From assembly GCA_945913025.1 (NCBI GenBank), contig CAMECJ010000004.1, positions 62,001-126,000 of the forward strand: a DNA stretch of 64,000 bases, in the 5' to 3' direction. Made by a program: the position numbers and the translations under genes. The notes below the pieces were generated by a model. The model was not told the origin of the DNA, ran no database searches, and was given only the letters and a program-made list of their open reading frames with translations. This document shows positions 51,250 through 59,147 of this stretch, piece after piece; within the stretch, counting starts at the first letter, position 1, and each line of letters opens with the position of its first letter. Source of the stretch: an uncultured Elusimicrobia bacterium (GTDB lineage: Bacteria; Elusimicrobiota; Elusimicrobia; Elusimicrobiales; Elusimicrobiaceae).

Positions 51250-52008
51250 TCAAAAAATCAGCGGCGCAAGCCAGAAGGAAATAATCATACCCAGCGAATA
51301 ACTGGTTACGTTCATCACTATACTGAGCACCAGTGCGTCTTTTATGGGCATTTTACGCGGATTCATTAAGCGTATAATTACCGCTTCCGCAAGCAGGCAG
51401 AACAGCCACAAGAGCGCCGTTTCTTTTACAAATTGTACAAAAAGCAGCCATGCTGCCGCAGTAGACAATACATTGCTAATCGCTACGCTGTACAAAATTG
51501 TAAACGGTTTTTGTGTGTACATCAAATACGCCAGCGCGGCCAGTATTTCAAGCAGTAAAATAATGACGAGCGATACCCAGGCGTCTGTACGCGCCCAAGC
51601 AGGTGTTTCGGACAGGACTTCCGCCGGTTCCACCGTTAATGAATCATTATTGATATATACATTGAAGCGGGAACGCAGCGAATCAGGCGCGGGGAAAATG
51701 TTACTTTCACGTTTCGTGCCGTCCGCAAATGCGATAATCAATTTCTGAAAATTATCGTATTCATACGCCACGGAAGTGCACGCTCCCGCCCCGCAGTACA
51801 GTTTTTGAATCCCGTAATGCCCCAGCGGCGCGCTTTGGATGCATTGGTTGTCGGCACATTGGATTTGCTCGCTGTGCAGCGGGTCAATCAGCGGTTTTGC
51901 TTGCGTATTATAAATAAAGGAAAATTCCATTTCCGGTTTAGGCGATACATTGGCCCACAGCGGGGGGAAAGCACAGAACAGTAATATAAAAGCCAATAAT
52001 TTTTTCAT
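51250..52008 (-). CDS. Hypothetical membrane protein with periplasmic Cys-rich domain
   Basis: 252 residues, unrecognised. Signal peptide MKKLLAFILLFCAFPPLWA; a ~120-residue periplasmic domain with four Cys likely forming two disulfides (IQCADNQCIQ and KLYCGAGACTSV); then four helices (~140-160, 172-192, 195-208, 222-245). The pattern CxxxxC...CxxxxC and the helix arrangement recall uncharacterised gut-anaerobe proteins, but I cannot name a family. Weak ribosome site (CGGGT). Divergent from the M29 peptidase. Confidence 0.75.
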   Translation of the reverse strand: MKKLLAFILLFCAFPPLWANVSPKPEMEFSFIYNTQAKPLIDPLHSEQIQCADNQCIQSAPLGHYGIQKLYCGAGACTSVAYEYDNFQKLIIAFADGTKRESNIFPAPDSLRSRFNVYINNDSLTVEPAEVLSETPAWARTDAWVSLVIILLLEILAALAYLMYTQKPFTILYSVAISNVLSTAAAWLLFVQFVKETALLWLFCLLAEAVIIRLMNPRKMPIKDALVLSIVMNVTSYSLGMIISFWLAPLIF

Positions 52009-52070
52009 TTTTTTACCCGATAGTCTTTATTTTGTATTATAACATTAATACCAGTAGAGGGGGAACGGAA

Positions 52071-53276
52071 ATGTTTTTGACCAAAACGCAAAATGAAAAA
52101 TATGCCGATGTAATGATTTGGGCCCTGCAAACGGCCCGCCGCAACGGAAAATTTAAAAAGTACGATTCCGTTTTACTGCGTACGGATATGGCCGCCTTGC
52201 CTTTGGCGGAAGCTATTTATAAAAAATTAATCGCTGCGCGGTTTAACGTCATCACCCGCATTAACGCGCCGGAGGCGTTTTCCAAGGCGTTTTATACAAG
52301 CGCGGACGACAAACAATTATCGTTTATCGCATCGGGCGAAAAAGAATTTCAAGGCGGTATCAACGGACTGATTTCGCTGCGTGCGCCGGAAGATTTGACG
52401 CATTTAAAAGACGTGAGTCCCGCCCGTATTGCCAAAAGCGCGGTGGCGCATAAACCCTTACGTGAAATTTTGGACGTACGCGAACAGCAGGGGCTTTTTT
52501 CTTGGACGCTGTGCAACTATCCTACGGAAGAACTTGCCAAGCGCGCGGGGTTGACCGCCAAAGAGTACGCCGGCCAAATCGCACGGGCGTGCTTTTTAAA
52601 TGAAAAAGATCCCGTTAAAACATGGAAAGAAGTTACCAAACAAATTACCGAAATCGGCAAGTGGCTGTCCTCGCTGCCGGTTGAAACGCTGCGCGTGGAG
52701 TCGGCGCATATGGATTTGGAAGTATTATTGGGCGAAAAACGCAAATTTATTGCAGGGGGCGGGTGCAATGTACCGTCTTTTGAAATTTTTACCTCGCCCG
52801 ACTGGCGCGGTACGCGCGGCGTGTATTTTGCCGACTTGTCGTCCTACCGCAGCGGCAATTATGTTCGCGGCGTAAAGCTGGAATTTAAAAACGGCCGCGC
52901 CGTTAAGGCGGACGCCGAACAGGGCGGCGAGTTCGTACGCAAAATGTTGGCGATGGACCGCGGAGCGGCGCAAATCGGCGAGTTTTCGCTGACAGACCGC
53001 CGGTTTTCCAAAATCACCAAATTTATGGCCGATATTCTGTACGATGAAAATTTCGGCGGCAAATACGGCAACTGCCACGTAGCCGTGGGCGCAAGTTACG
53101 CCGATACATTTGCCGGCCCGCAAAACGAGTTGGACAAAAAACTCAAAGAAAAACTCGGTTTTAACGATTCTTCCCTGCACTGGGATTTAATTAATACCGA
53201 GGATAAAACCGTTACCGCACGCTTAAAAGACGGATCGGCTTGCGTGGTATACGAAAAGGGCCAATTTAAATACTAG
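52071..53276 (+). CDS. M29-family metallo-aminopeptidase
   Basis: 401 residues from ATG 52071 (GGGGGAACGGAA before it; the frame from 52032 would translate the leader). Thermophilic aminopeptidase family (AmpS/PepS/AmpT). Metal-site blocks NVPSFEIFTSPDW (Glu), YDENFGGKYGNCHVAVGASY (Glu, His, Tyr) and DSSLHWDLIN (His, Asp) are all present. Cytoplasmic; removes N-terminal residues from peptides, consistent with a peptide-using fermenter. Confidence 0.88.
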   Translation: MFLTKTQNEKYADVMIWALQTARRNGKFKKYDSVLLRTDMAALPLAEAIYKKLIAARFNVITRINAPEAFSKAFYTSADDKQLSFIASGEKEFQGGINGLISLRAPEDLTHLKDVSPARIAKSAVAHKPLREILDVREQQGLFSWTLCNYPTEELAKRAGLTAKEYAGQIARACFLNEKDPVKTWKEVTKQITEIGKWLSSLPVETLRVESAHMDLEVLLGEKRKFIAGGGCNVPSFEIFTSPDWRGTRGVYFADLSSYRSGNYVRGVKLEFKNGRAVKADAEQGGEFVRKMLAMDRGAAQIGEFSLTDRRFSKITKFMADILYDENFGGKYGNCHVAVGASYADTFAGPQNELDKKLKEKLGFNDSSLHWDLINTEDKTVTARLKDGSACVVYEKGQFKY

Positions 53277-53389
53277 GTCCCAGAAGGGGCCCAAACGGCC
53301 ATAGGTCTTTAGACCCTTGTTATAGACGGCTTGATTTCTTACACTAAATATAGAAGCAAATAATTTTTGTAAAACACAAGGAGATGAGT

Positions 53390-54187
53390 ATGAGAAAACT
53401 ATTTGTGATGTTACTGGCCTTGACAGTGTTGGGATTGCCGGCTTTTGCCCAAACATCGGCTGTTGGCAAGGATTCTGTGAATACCGCGTATAGAAAAGTG
53501 GCACAGGCCGTGTTTGATTCCCAAGACGAAATTGCTAAAGGAAAAGAGGCTGTATTAAACAGTTTAAAATACTTCCGTAAAGTTACGGAAGAAAGCGAAG
53601 AGTTTAACGGTTCTTATTCCCTGCAGAATATGCTGTCTTTAATGGATAATTATTTGGATTTGTACAGTAAATCTCAGGCGGCGGCGCTGTCCTTGAATGA
53701 AGAAATTAACAAGCCCATTAAAGCGGGGTGGGGCAGCACAGTAACTATTCCTCAGTTGATTAGAGATAACATTCAGCACGTGTTTGCCGGTTCTTCTACG
53801 GCAGAGGACTTTGGCTATTTTGAAGAATTATTGGGGCAAAAAGCGGCTTCTCAAGCGGAAAAACAGCTGAGTAAGAATCAGGCGTTCGTGTTAGAAAGCC
53901 TGAAATATTTCCGCAAAGTTACGGAAGAAAGAAAAGAATTTAACGGTTCTTTTACGCTGCAGAATATGATGGATTTAATGGACAATTATTTGGCCCTGTA
54001 TCAAAAATCCGAATCGGAGGCGTTAGCCTTGAATAAAGAAATTAACAAGCCGATTAAAGCGGGTTGGGGCCAAACGGTTACTATCCCTCAGTTGATTAGA
54101 GATAACATTCAGCACGTGTTTGCCGGATCTTCTACGGCGCAGGATTTGGAATTCTTTGCCGACTTGTTGGTCAAGGATGTAAAATAG
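53390..54187 (+). CDS. Secreted protein of two near-identical 112-residue repeats
   Basis: 265 residues. ATG 53390 chosen over 53384 because AAGGAG abuts the latter. Signal peptide MRKLFVMLLALTVLGLPAFAQ. Two tandem copies with period 112 residues (336 bp): copy 1 ~44-151, copy 2 ~156-263. Shared blocks are LKYFRKVTEE, EFNGS, LQNM, LMDNYL, INKPIKAGWG, TVTIPQLIRDNIQHVFAGSSTA. Predicted all-helical, no Cys, no membrane segment, so soluble in the periplasm or secreted. No family recognised. Monocistronic with a terminator. Confidence 0.85.
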   Translation: MRKLFVMLLALTVLGLPAFAQTSAVGKDSVNTAYRKVAQAVFDSQDEIAKGKEAVLNSLKYFRKVTEESEEFNGSYSLQNMLSLMDNYLDLYSKSQAAALSLNEEINKPIKAGWGSTVTIPQLIRDNIQHVFAGSSTAEDFGYFEELLGQKAASQAEKQLSKNQAFVLESLKYFRKVTEERKEFNGSFTLQNMMDLMDNYLALYQKSESEALALNKEINKPIKAGWGQTVTIPQLIRDNIQHVFAGSSTAQDLEFFADLLVKDVK

Positions 54188-54285
54188 GTCAGTATTGAAA
54201 CAGTCTCTTGTGATTCCTGTCAACCAAAACCGGACGGGCTGAGATTAAAAATAAAAGCCGTTGATTAGAAATAGTTTTATAATGC

Positions 54286-54320
54286 AAAGCCGCTTGGTGT
54301 TTTAAACCAAGCGGCTTTTT
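54286..54320 (+). terminator. Terminator after the tandem-repeat protein gene
   Basis: AAAGCCGCTTGG-TGTTTTAAA-CCAAGCGGCTTTTT. Confidence 0.88.
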
Positions 54321-54339
54321 GTAGATTGTGAAAACTCCC

Positions 54340-54580
54340 AGTGGGGCCGTACGCTGCGCGCCGTACCCTGCAGTCTGTCAGACATTTCAGGATGACCTTT
54401 TTAATAGGAGAAACGACAATAAAACGTTTATTTGCCGTCATTCTGAATTTATTTCAGAATCCAGTCGTTCATAAAACAAAGCCGTATGTATGGACCCTGA
54501 AACGGCGGCCCGCAGGGTTCGGGAATCTGTCGTTATGAAAGAGGAGAAGATCCCCGACAAAAAACCTCGGGGATGACATC
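54340..54580. repeat. Cluster of dispersed mosaic repeats, copy 9
   Basis: Contains the short unit GTCATTCTGAA-TTTA-TTTCAGAATCC (54436-54463), then a unit with GGGAATCTGTCGTTATGAAAG and AGATCCCCGACAAAAAACCTCGGGGATGACAT (54527-54580). No pilin gene or poly-T promoter is attached here. Together with two terminators this fills the 530-bp gap 54188-54717. Confidence 0.68.
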
Positions 54581-54668
54581 TTTTTATTGGCCCCGAACGC
54601 CACGTTCCGCCCCTCTTTGGGGATGACAGTATAATGGAAAAATCTGTGGAAAACGCGGATTTGATATA

Positions 54669-54698
54669 GAAAAAGCCCTGTATTTAACAGGGCTTTTT
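54669..54698 (-). terminator. Terminator after nrdG
   Basis: AAAAAGCCCTG-TATTTAA-CAGGGCTTTTT; symmetric, placed just beyond the nrdG stop on the minus strand. Confidence 0.82.
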
Positions 54699-54717
54699 CA
54701 TTCGTTTGAAATAGCAA

Positions 54718-55341
54718 CTAAATTTCTTTATGCAGCACTTTGAGCGTTGCCTTTTCTTTGGCAACGGGCAGACATTCCTGTACGCGGTAGTTTTTGCCGT
54801 TTAAGCGTTGGGTAATGACAGAAATGTCCGCGTCCGTTAACACTTCTTTATCGTAGGTGGTGCGAAATTCGTATTCTAACCCACTTTGACGGATGAGATC
54901 GATAGACTGTTTCAATACTTCCGGATTAAAATCTACGCCGGTAATCAGCGCATATTTTTCCAGCGGCGCCTTAATGTCCATTGCAATATAATCCAGTAAT
55001 TTGGCATCTAAAAGCTGCCGCAGCATTTCCGGACGGGTGCCGTTGGTGTCCAGCTTGGTGGCATAACCCATTGCTTTTAAATCAGTTAGGAATTGGGGTA
55101 AGTCTTCATGCAGGGTAGGTTCCCCGCCGGATACAACAACGCCTTCCAAGGTGCCTTGGCGGCGTTTTAAAAAGGAATAGATTTCTTCTTTGGCAACGGG
55201 TTCGGCGAACATATGCGGATAAACCAGTTCCGGATTGTGGCAGTAGCGGCAGCGGAAGTTGCACCCTTGGGTAAACACCACTGCGGCCGGCCGGCCCGGA
55301 AAGTCTATTAACGTGAATTTAATCAGTCCGCCTATTTTCAT
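54718..55341 (-). CDS. nrdG: Anaerobic ribonucleotide reductase activase (radical SAM)
   Basis: 207 residues. Radical-SAM cluster motif CNFRCRYC (CxxxCxxC), VVSGGEPTLHEDL (SAM-binding GGE), DTNGTRPEML and MDIKAPLEKY. It makes a 5'-deoxyadenosyl radical to install the glycyl radical on the class III reductase. It is of the longer NrdG2/PflA-like type rather than the ~155-residue E. coli NrdG. Twenty-eight nt downstream of the glycyl-domain gene, so all three nrd genes appear to form one unit. Confidence 0.93.
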   Translation of the reverse strand: MKIGGLIKFTLIDFPGRPAAVVFTQGCNFRCRYCHNPELVYPHMFAEPVAKEEIYSFLKRRQGTLEGVVVSGGEPTLHEDLPQFLTDLKAMGYATKLDTNGTRPEMLRQLLDAKLLDYIAMDIKAPLEKYALITGVDFNPEVLKQSIDLIRQSGLEYEFRTTYDKEVLTDADISVITQRLNGKNYRVQECLPVAKEKATLKVLHKEI

Positions 55342-55369
55342 CCGAACACCGTTGCGATAGAGTATAAGC

Positions 55370-55591
55370 TTATTTGTCGCTGGCGCATTCGCAGCCGCAG
55401 CCGCAGGAGCCGACGGTCATCGTTTTACGCATCGCAAATTCTTCTTTTTTGCCTTTGTTCCAGTTCTGTACGGGGCGCAGGTAACCAACTACGCGGGAGT
55501 ATACTTCGCATTTGGAACCGTGCGTTTCGTTCATTTCCCGTTTGAGTTCGGAAATTTTGTTTTCAATGGCTTGTTTTTCTTGAGCGGTCAT
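55370..55591 (-). CDS. Stand-alone glycyl-radical domain of class III ribonucleotide reductase
   Basis: 73 residues. Residues 28-55 (CEVYSRVVGYLRPVQNWNKG then KKEEFAMR) match the C-terminal glycyl-radical segment of NrdD enzymes; Gly36 in RVVGYL is the expected radical site. Residues 3-22 (AQEKQAIENKISELKREMNE) form a likely coiled coil, and the tail SCGCGCECASDK holds four Cys. The full-length gene next door lacks this segment. AGGAGAAACCTT before the ATG marks it as a true start, and a 155-nt gap with stops separates it from nrdD. E. coli GrcA (YfiD), a spare glycyl domain for pyruvate formate-lyase, is an analogous free domain. Confidence 0.85.
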   Translation of the reverse strand: MTAQEKQAIENKISELKREMNETHGSKCEVYSRVVGYLRPVQNWNKGKKEEFAMRKTMTVGSCGCGCECASDK

Positions 55592-55746
55592 AAGGTTTCT
55601 CCTAATTGGTAATTTGTTAGGTTGAAAGTGTGCGGGCCCGTGAAAACCCGTACCTTTATTATGGCACTTTGCGGGTGCATATTCAACCTCTTTTTTTAGT
55701 TATTTTAACCGTTAAAAATAACCAAAAAAAGGTAATCAGGGAAGAA

Positions 55747-57807
55747 CTATTTACTATAGAGCTGTTCTTCCAAAAGTTTTACTTTGTGTTCCAGTTCCTG
55801 CATCCGTTCGGCTTTGCATTTTGGGCATTCAAAATGTTCTCCTTCAATGTAGCCGCATTTGGGGCAGACGCTGAACGTGGGGGTGATGGAGAAGTACGGC
55901 AAGGTGTATTTCTCACATACGGTTTTGATGAATTTCTTCATCGCTTCCAGATTTTTAATCTTTTCGCCGGTAAAGATGTGCTGTACCGTTCCGCCGGTGT
56001 ATTTGGACTGGATGGTGCTTTGCAAATCCAGCATTTCAAACACGTCGTCCGTGTAGTTTACGGGCAGCTGCGAAGAGTTGGTGTAGAAAGGCTGGTGGCC
56101 TTGTTTATACAATTCTTCGTTGGCGCAGATAATTTCGGGAAATCTTTCTTTGTCCAGCTTCGCCAAACGGTAAGAAGTGCCTTCGGCGGGCGTGGCTTCC
56201 AAGTTATAATTGTTGCCAGTTTCTTCCTGAAATTTAACGAGCGTTTCGCGCATAAATGTCAGCACTTTTTCGGCAAACGCTTTGCCTTTTTCGGTACCGA
56301 TGTCCTCTCCGATCAGGTTGACGGCCGCTTCGTTAAGGCCGACAAGCCCGATAGTGGAGAAATGGTTTTTCCAGTATTCGTTAAAGCGCTGGCGCACGGA
56401 GCGCAGGTAGAAACTCATATACGGATACAGGTTTCCTTTGGTAAAGCGTTCAATCACTTTGCGCTTGATTTCCAAACTGCTCTTGGCCACTTCCATACGG
56501 TCTTTCAAGTTGGCGAAAAATTCATCTTCGGTTTTGGACAAATAGCCCAGGCGCGGCAAGTTAATGGTAACTACACCGATGGAACCCGTCAGGGGAGCGG
56601 AACCGAACAGGCCGCCGCCGCGTTTTCTCAGTTCGCGGTTGTCGATACGCAAACGGCAGCACATCGAGCGGGCGTCCTCGGGGTTCATATCGGAGTTGAT
56701 AAAGTTGGCAAAGTACGGAATACCGTATTTGGCCGTCATTTCCCACAGCGGGGTAAGTTTGGGGTTGTCCCAGTCAAAATCTTTGGTAATGTTGTACGTC
56801 GGAATCGGAAACGTGAACACGCGGCCCTTGGCATCGCCCGCGAGCATTACTTCGCAGAATGCGCGGTTGAGCATATCCATTTCCGCTTGGAATTCGCCGT
56901 ACGTTTTGTCCTGCAGTTTGCCGCCGATGATGACGGGCTGGTCTTTATAATAAGACGGCACAGTCAGGTCTAGCGTCAGGTTGGTAAACGGCGTTTGGAA
57001 ACCCACGCGGGTGGGCACGTTTACATTAAATAAAAATTCCTGCAAGGCTTGTTTGACTTCATCATAAGTCAGCTGGTCGTAATAGATAAACGGAGCCAAA
57101 AGCGTATCGAAATTGCTAAACGCCTGCGCGCCGGCGCTTTCACCCTGGAGCGTATAGAAAAAGTTGACCACTTGCCCGAGTGCGGTGCGCAAGTGTTTGG
57201 CGGGTTTACTTTCCGCTTTGCCGACGACGCCCGTAAAACCGCTGAGGAGCAGATCCTGCAAATCCCAGCCTACGCAGTAAGCGCCCAACAAGCCTAAATC
57301 GTGCAGGTGAAAATCGCCTTCCGAGTGCATCCGTTTTACGTTGTCCGGATAAATTTTGTTCAGCCAGTATACTTTGCTGATTTCGGAAGAAATGTAATTG
57401 TTCAGCCCCTGAAGCGAATATCCCATATTGCTGTTTTCGTTTACCTGCCAGTCGATTTTTTGCAGGTACTGGTCCACCAAATCTACATTGAATTTGGAGG
57501 TAATTTCACGCATGCGGGCGTGCTGGTCGCGGTATAAGATGTAAGCTTTGGCCGTTTTGTGATAGTTGGAGGTTAGCAGTACGTCCTCTACAATGTCCTG
57601 CACGTTTTCCACATTGGGAACGGTGTCGGAGTAAAGCTGTTGGATAATGTTAATCGCGCGGATGGTCAGTTTTTTGGCGGTTTCCGCGTCAAATTCTCCG
57701 GTAGCTTCAGCGGCTTTGGCGATGGCTTTTGTAATTTTTTTGGAATCAAAACGTTGAGTGGTACCGTCTCTTTTGACGATATGGGTAATGACTTCAGAGT
57801 TTTCCAT
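55747..57807 (-). CDS. nrdD: Class III (anaerobic) ribonucleoside-triphosphate reductase, large part without glycyl-radical segment
   Basis: 686 residues. ATP-cone allosteric domain at 1-95 (HIVKRDGTTQRFDSKKITKAI); barrel with HDLGLLGAYCVGWDL, QTPFTNLTLDLTVPSYY, RSMCCRLRIDNREL (Cys383/384, substrate radical Cys region), GSIGVVTINLPRLGYL, LEATPAEGTSYRLAKLDKERFP. The C-terminal zinc site is complete: Cys648, 651, 661, 664 (VCPKCGYIEG, ECPKCKAE). In family members the RVxGY glycyl loop follows within ~30 residues; here the protein ends with a coiled-coil-like RMQELEHKVKLLEEQLYSK and the loop is on the neighbouring 73-residue gene. Supplies deoxynucleotides without oxygen. Confidence 0.93.
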   Translation of the reverse strand: MENSEVITHIVKRDGTTQRFDSKKITKAIAKAAEATGEFDAETAKKLTIRAINIIQQLYSDTVPNVENVQDIVEDVLLTSNYHKTAKAYILYRDQHARMREITSKFNVDLVDQYLQKIDWQVNENSNMGYSLQGLNNYISSEISKVYWLNKIYPDNVKRMHSEGDFHLHDLGLLGAYCVGWDLQDLLLSGFTGVVGKAESKPAKHLRTALGQVVNFFYTLQGESAGAQAFSNFDTLLAPFIYYDQLTYDEVKQALQEFLFNVNVPTRVGFQTPFTNLTLDLTVPSYYKDQPVIIGGKLQDKTYGEFQAEMDMLNRAFCEVMLAGDAKGRVFTFPIPTYNITKDFDWDNPKLTPLWEMTAKYGIPYFANFINSDMNPEDARSMCCRLRIDNRELRKRGGGLFGSAPLTGSIGVVTINLPRLGYLSKTEDEFFANLKDRMEVAKSSLEIKRKVIERFTKGNLYPYMSFYLRSVRQRFNEYWKNHFSTIGLVGLNEAAVNLIGEDIGTEKGKAFAEKVLTFMRETLVKFQEETGNNYNLEATPAEGTSYRLAKLDKERFPEIICANEELYKQGHQPFYTNSSQLPVNYTDDVFEMLDLQSTIQSKYTGGTVQHIFTGEKIKNLEAMKKFIKTVCEKYTLPYFSITPTFSVCPKCGYIEGEHFECPKCKAERMQELEHKVKLLEEQLYSK

Positions 57808-57992
57808 AATAAGTGTCCTGATAGAGATATTAGCCGCGGAAAAAATAAACGGCTTCTAAAATTTTGGCAAAATCCAACCTAAAATGCAAATCACGTCTAA
57901 GCGGGTGAATTTTGAAACGGCCGGATTTTTTATTCTTCGTCGGAAAAAGCAAGTTGTTTTGACATCCGGCGGGCGCACGCGGCGGCTTTTTC

Positions 57993-58015
57993 TTATTAGT
58001 AATTATTACTAATAA
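57993..58015. promoter_or_regulatory. 23-bp palindrome upstream of nrdD
   Basis: TTATTAGTAAT-T-ATTACTAATAA, 11-bp perfect arms. It lies 186 bp before the nrdD start in a 434-bp gap (57808-58241) between divergent genes; no NrdR box of the usual sequence was seen. Otherwise the gap holds only A+T-rich DNA. Confidence 0.5.
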
Positions 58016-58241
58016 CGTAAGGCGTGTCAACTGTTTTTTAGACCTATGAAAATAATGGTTAAAAAATAAGCGGTTTTTGGATAAAAAAATATTGTTGGCG
58101 TGTCCTGCAAATATTTCCGTTTGGGCCGGAAAAAATATTTTCCGACGGAAAACTTTCTTCTCCGCGTTCTAATCCTCTTTTTGGGGTTGACGGCGCGCGG
58201 GCAAACTGGTTTAATTAAAAAAAGCAGAAAAGGGGGCATTT

Positions 58242-58496
58242 ATGGACTTTTACCAATGGTGTGTACTTGTTGCGGTGGTGACGTTTGTCGTTTTGGTCGT
58301 GTTTGCAGTGCGCGCGCTCTTGCAGATTACGCGCACGGCCGAAGCCGTGGAATATCTGGCGGTAACTACCGCAGAAAACGTGGAAAAAACAAAAGGCGCG
58401 TTTGCGCTGATTGAAAACGTATCCTCTTTGTTGGATTCTTCTTTTTATAAAGCAATGAAGCTGGGGATTGATTTGGTCCGGCGTATCCGCAAATAA
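58242..58496 (+). CDS. Small single-helix membrane protein
   Basis: 84 residues. N-terminal helix (VLVAVVTFVVLVVFAVRALLQI) then an amphipathic helix with AEAVEYLAVTTAENVEKTKGAF, similar in style to DUF948-type proteins but not assignable. Basic end (LVRRIRK). SD AAAAGGGGG. Own terminator, so monocistronic. Confidence 0.75.
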   Translation: MDFYQWCVLVAVVTFVVLVVFAVRALLQITRTAEAVEYLAVTTAENVEKTKGAFALIENVSSLLDSSFYKAMKLGIDLVRRIRK

Positions 58497-58512
58497 TGTT
58501 TTGGCCGGTTTT

Positions 58513-58540
58513 AAAAAAGCCCGCTTCCGGCGGGCTTTTT
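58513..58540. terminator. Bidirectional terminator before tspO-like gene end
   Basis: AAAAAAGCCCGC-TTCCG-GCGGGCTTTTT between convergent genes. Confidence 0.87.
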
Positions 58541-58544
58541 CGTT

Positions 58545-59021
58545 TTAACGGTTAAGCAGCCAAAATCCCATATTTAAATAAGCCGCATAAGCCAGCCAGA
58601 ATCCGTACGGCAGAAGCAGTACCCCCGCCGCGCGGTTGGCGCGCCAAAAAGCGCGGGCGAGCCATATTCCTTGCAAAAGCATAGCCGCAAGCAGCAGTAA
58701 AGCTGGTCCCGTTAGGTGCAGCCCGAAGAACAGCGGAGTCCAACAGGCGTTTAACAATAATTGCATCCAAAACGGAAATAGTGCTTTTTGGGCGTTTTTT
58801 CCGCTTAAGTTTTTAAAAACCAGAAAGGCCGCTGTTCCCAACAGAATGTATAATATGGCCCAGGCAAAACCGAAAATTTCGTCCGGCGGCGTGAGCGGCG
58901 GGCGGTTTAATGTGTGATACCAATCCAAATTTTGCTGTACCGCGGCGGATCCCGTCAAGCTTGGCAGTTGGCAGATGGCCAGCCAAAAAAGTAAGATCAA
59001 TATTGGTTTTAGTATTGTCAT
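58545..59021 (-). CDS. TspO/MBR-family tryptophan-rich sensory protein
   Basis: 158 residues, five helices. Family signatures WYHTLNRPPLTPPDEIFGFAW, LYILLGTAAFLVF, MQLLLNACWTPLFFGLH and YAAYLNMGFWLLNR. Inner (or outer) membrane protein that binds porphyrins and sterol-like ligands in other bacteria. TATACT six bases before the ATG and no ribosome site: leaderless arrangement. Confidence 0.92.
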   Translation of the reverse strand: MTILKPILILLFWLAICQLPSLTGSAAVQQNLDWYHTLNRPPLTPPDEIFGFAWAILYILLGTAAFLVFKNLSGKNAQKALFPFWMQLLLNACWTPLFFGLHLTGPALLLLAAMLLQGIWLARAFWRANRAAGVLLLPYGFWLAYAAYLNMGFWLLNR

Positions 59022-59027
59022 ACAGAC

Positions 59028-59033
59028 AGTATA
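59028..59033 (-). promoter_or_regulatory. -10 element of tspO-like gene, leaderless arrangement
   Basis: Minus strand TATACT, six bases (GTCTGT), ATG at 59021. Confidence 0.5.
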
Positions 59034-59147
59034 ACAGCCATTTTTCTCCGTCCAAACGGAAAAACGGGTTAGACGTTTAGTAGCGGCTCGGGCTTAAAAA
59101 TGGTAAAATAATTTCAATCGTATTTCTATTTTAAATCCGAGGATTTT

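Noticed and set aside
55630-56973. 447-residue plus-strand frame opposite nrdD
   Set aside because: Composition (Phe/Gly/Val/Arg-rich, no motif) is that of an antisense shadow, and the minus-strand NrdD is unequivocal.
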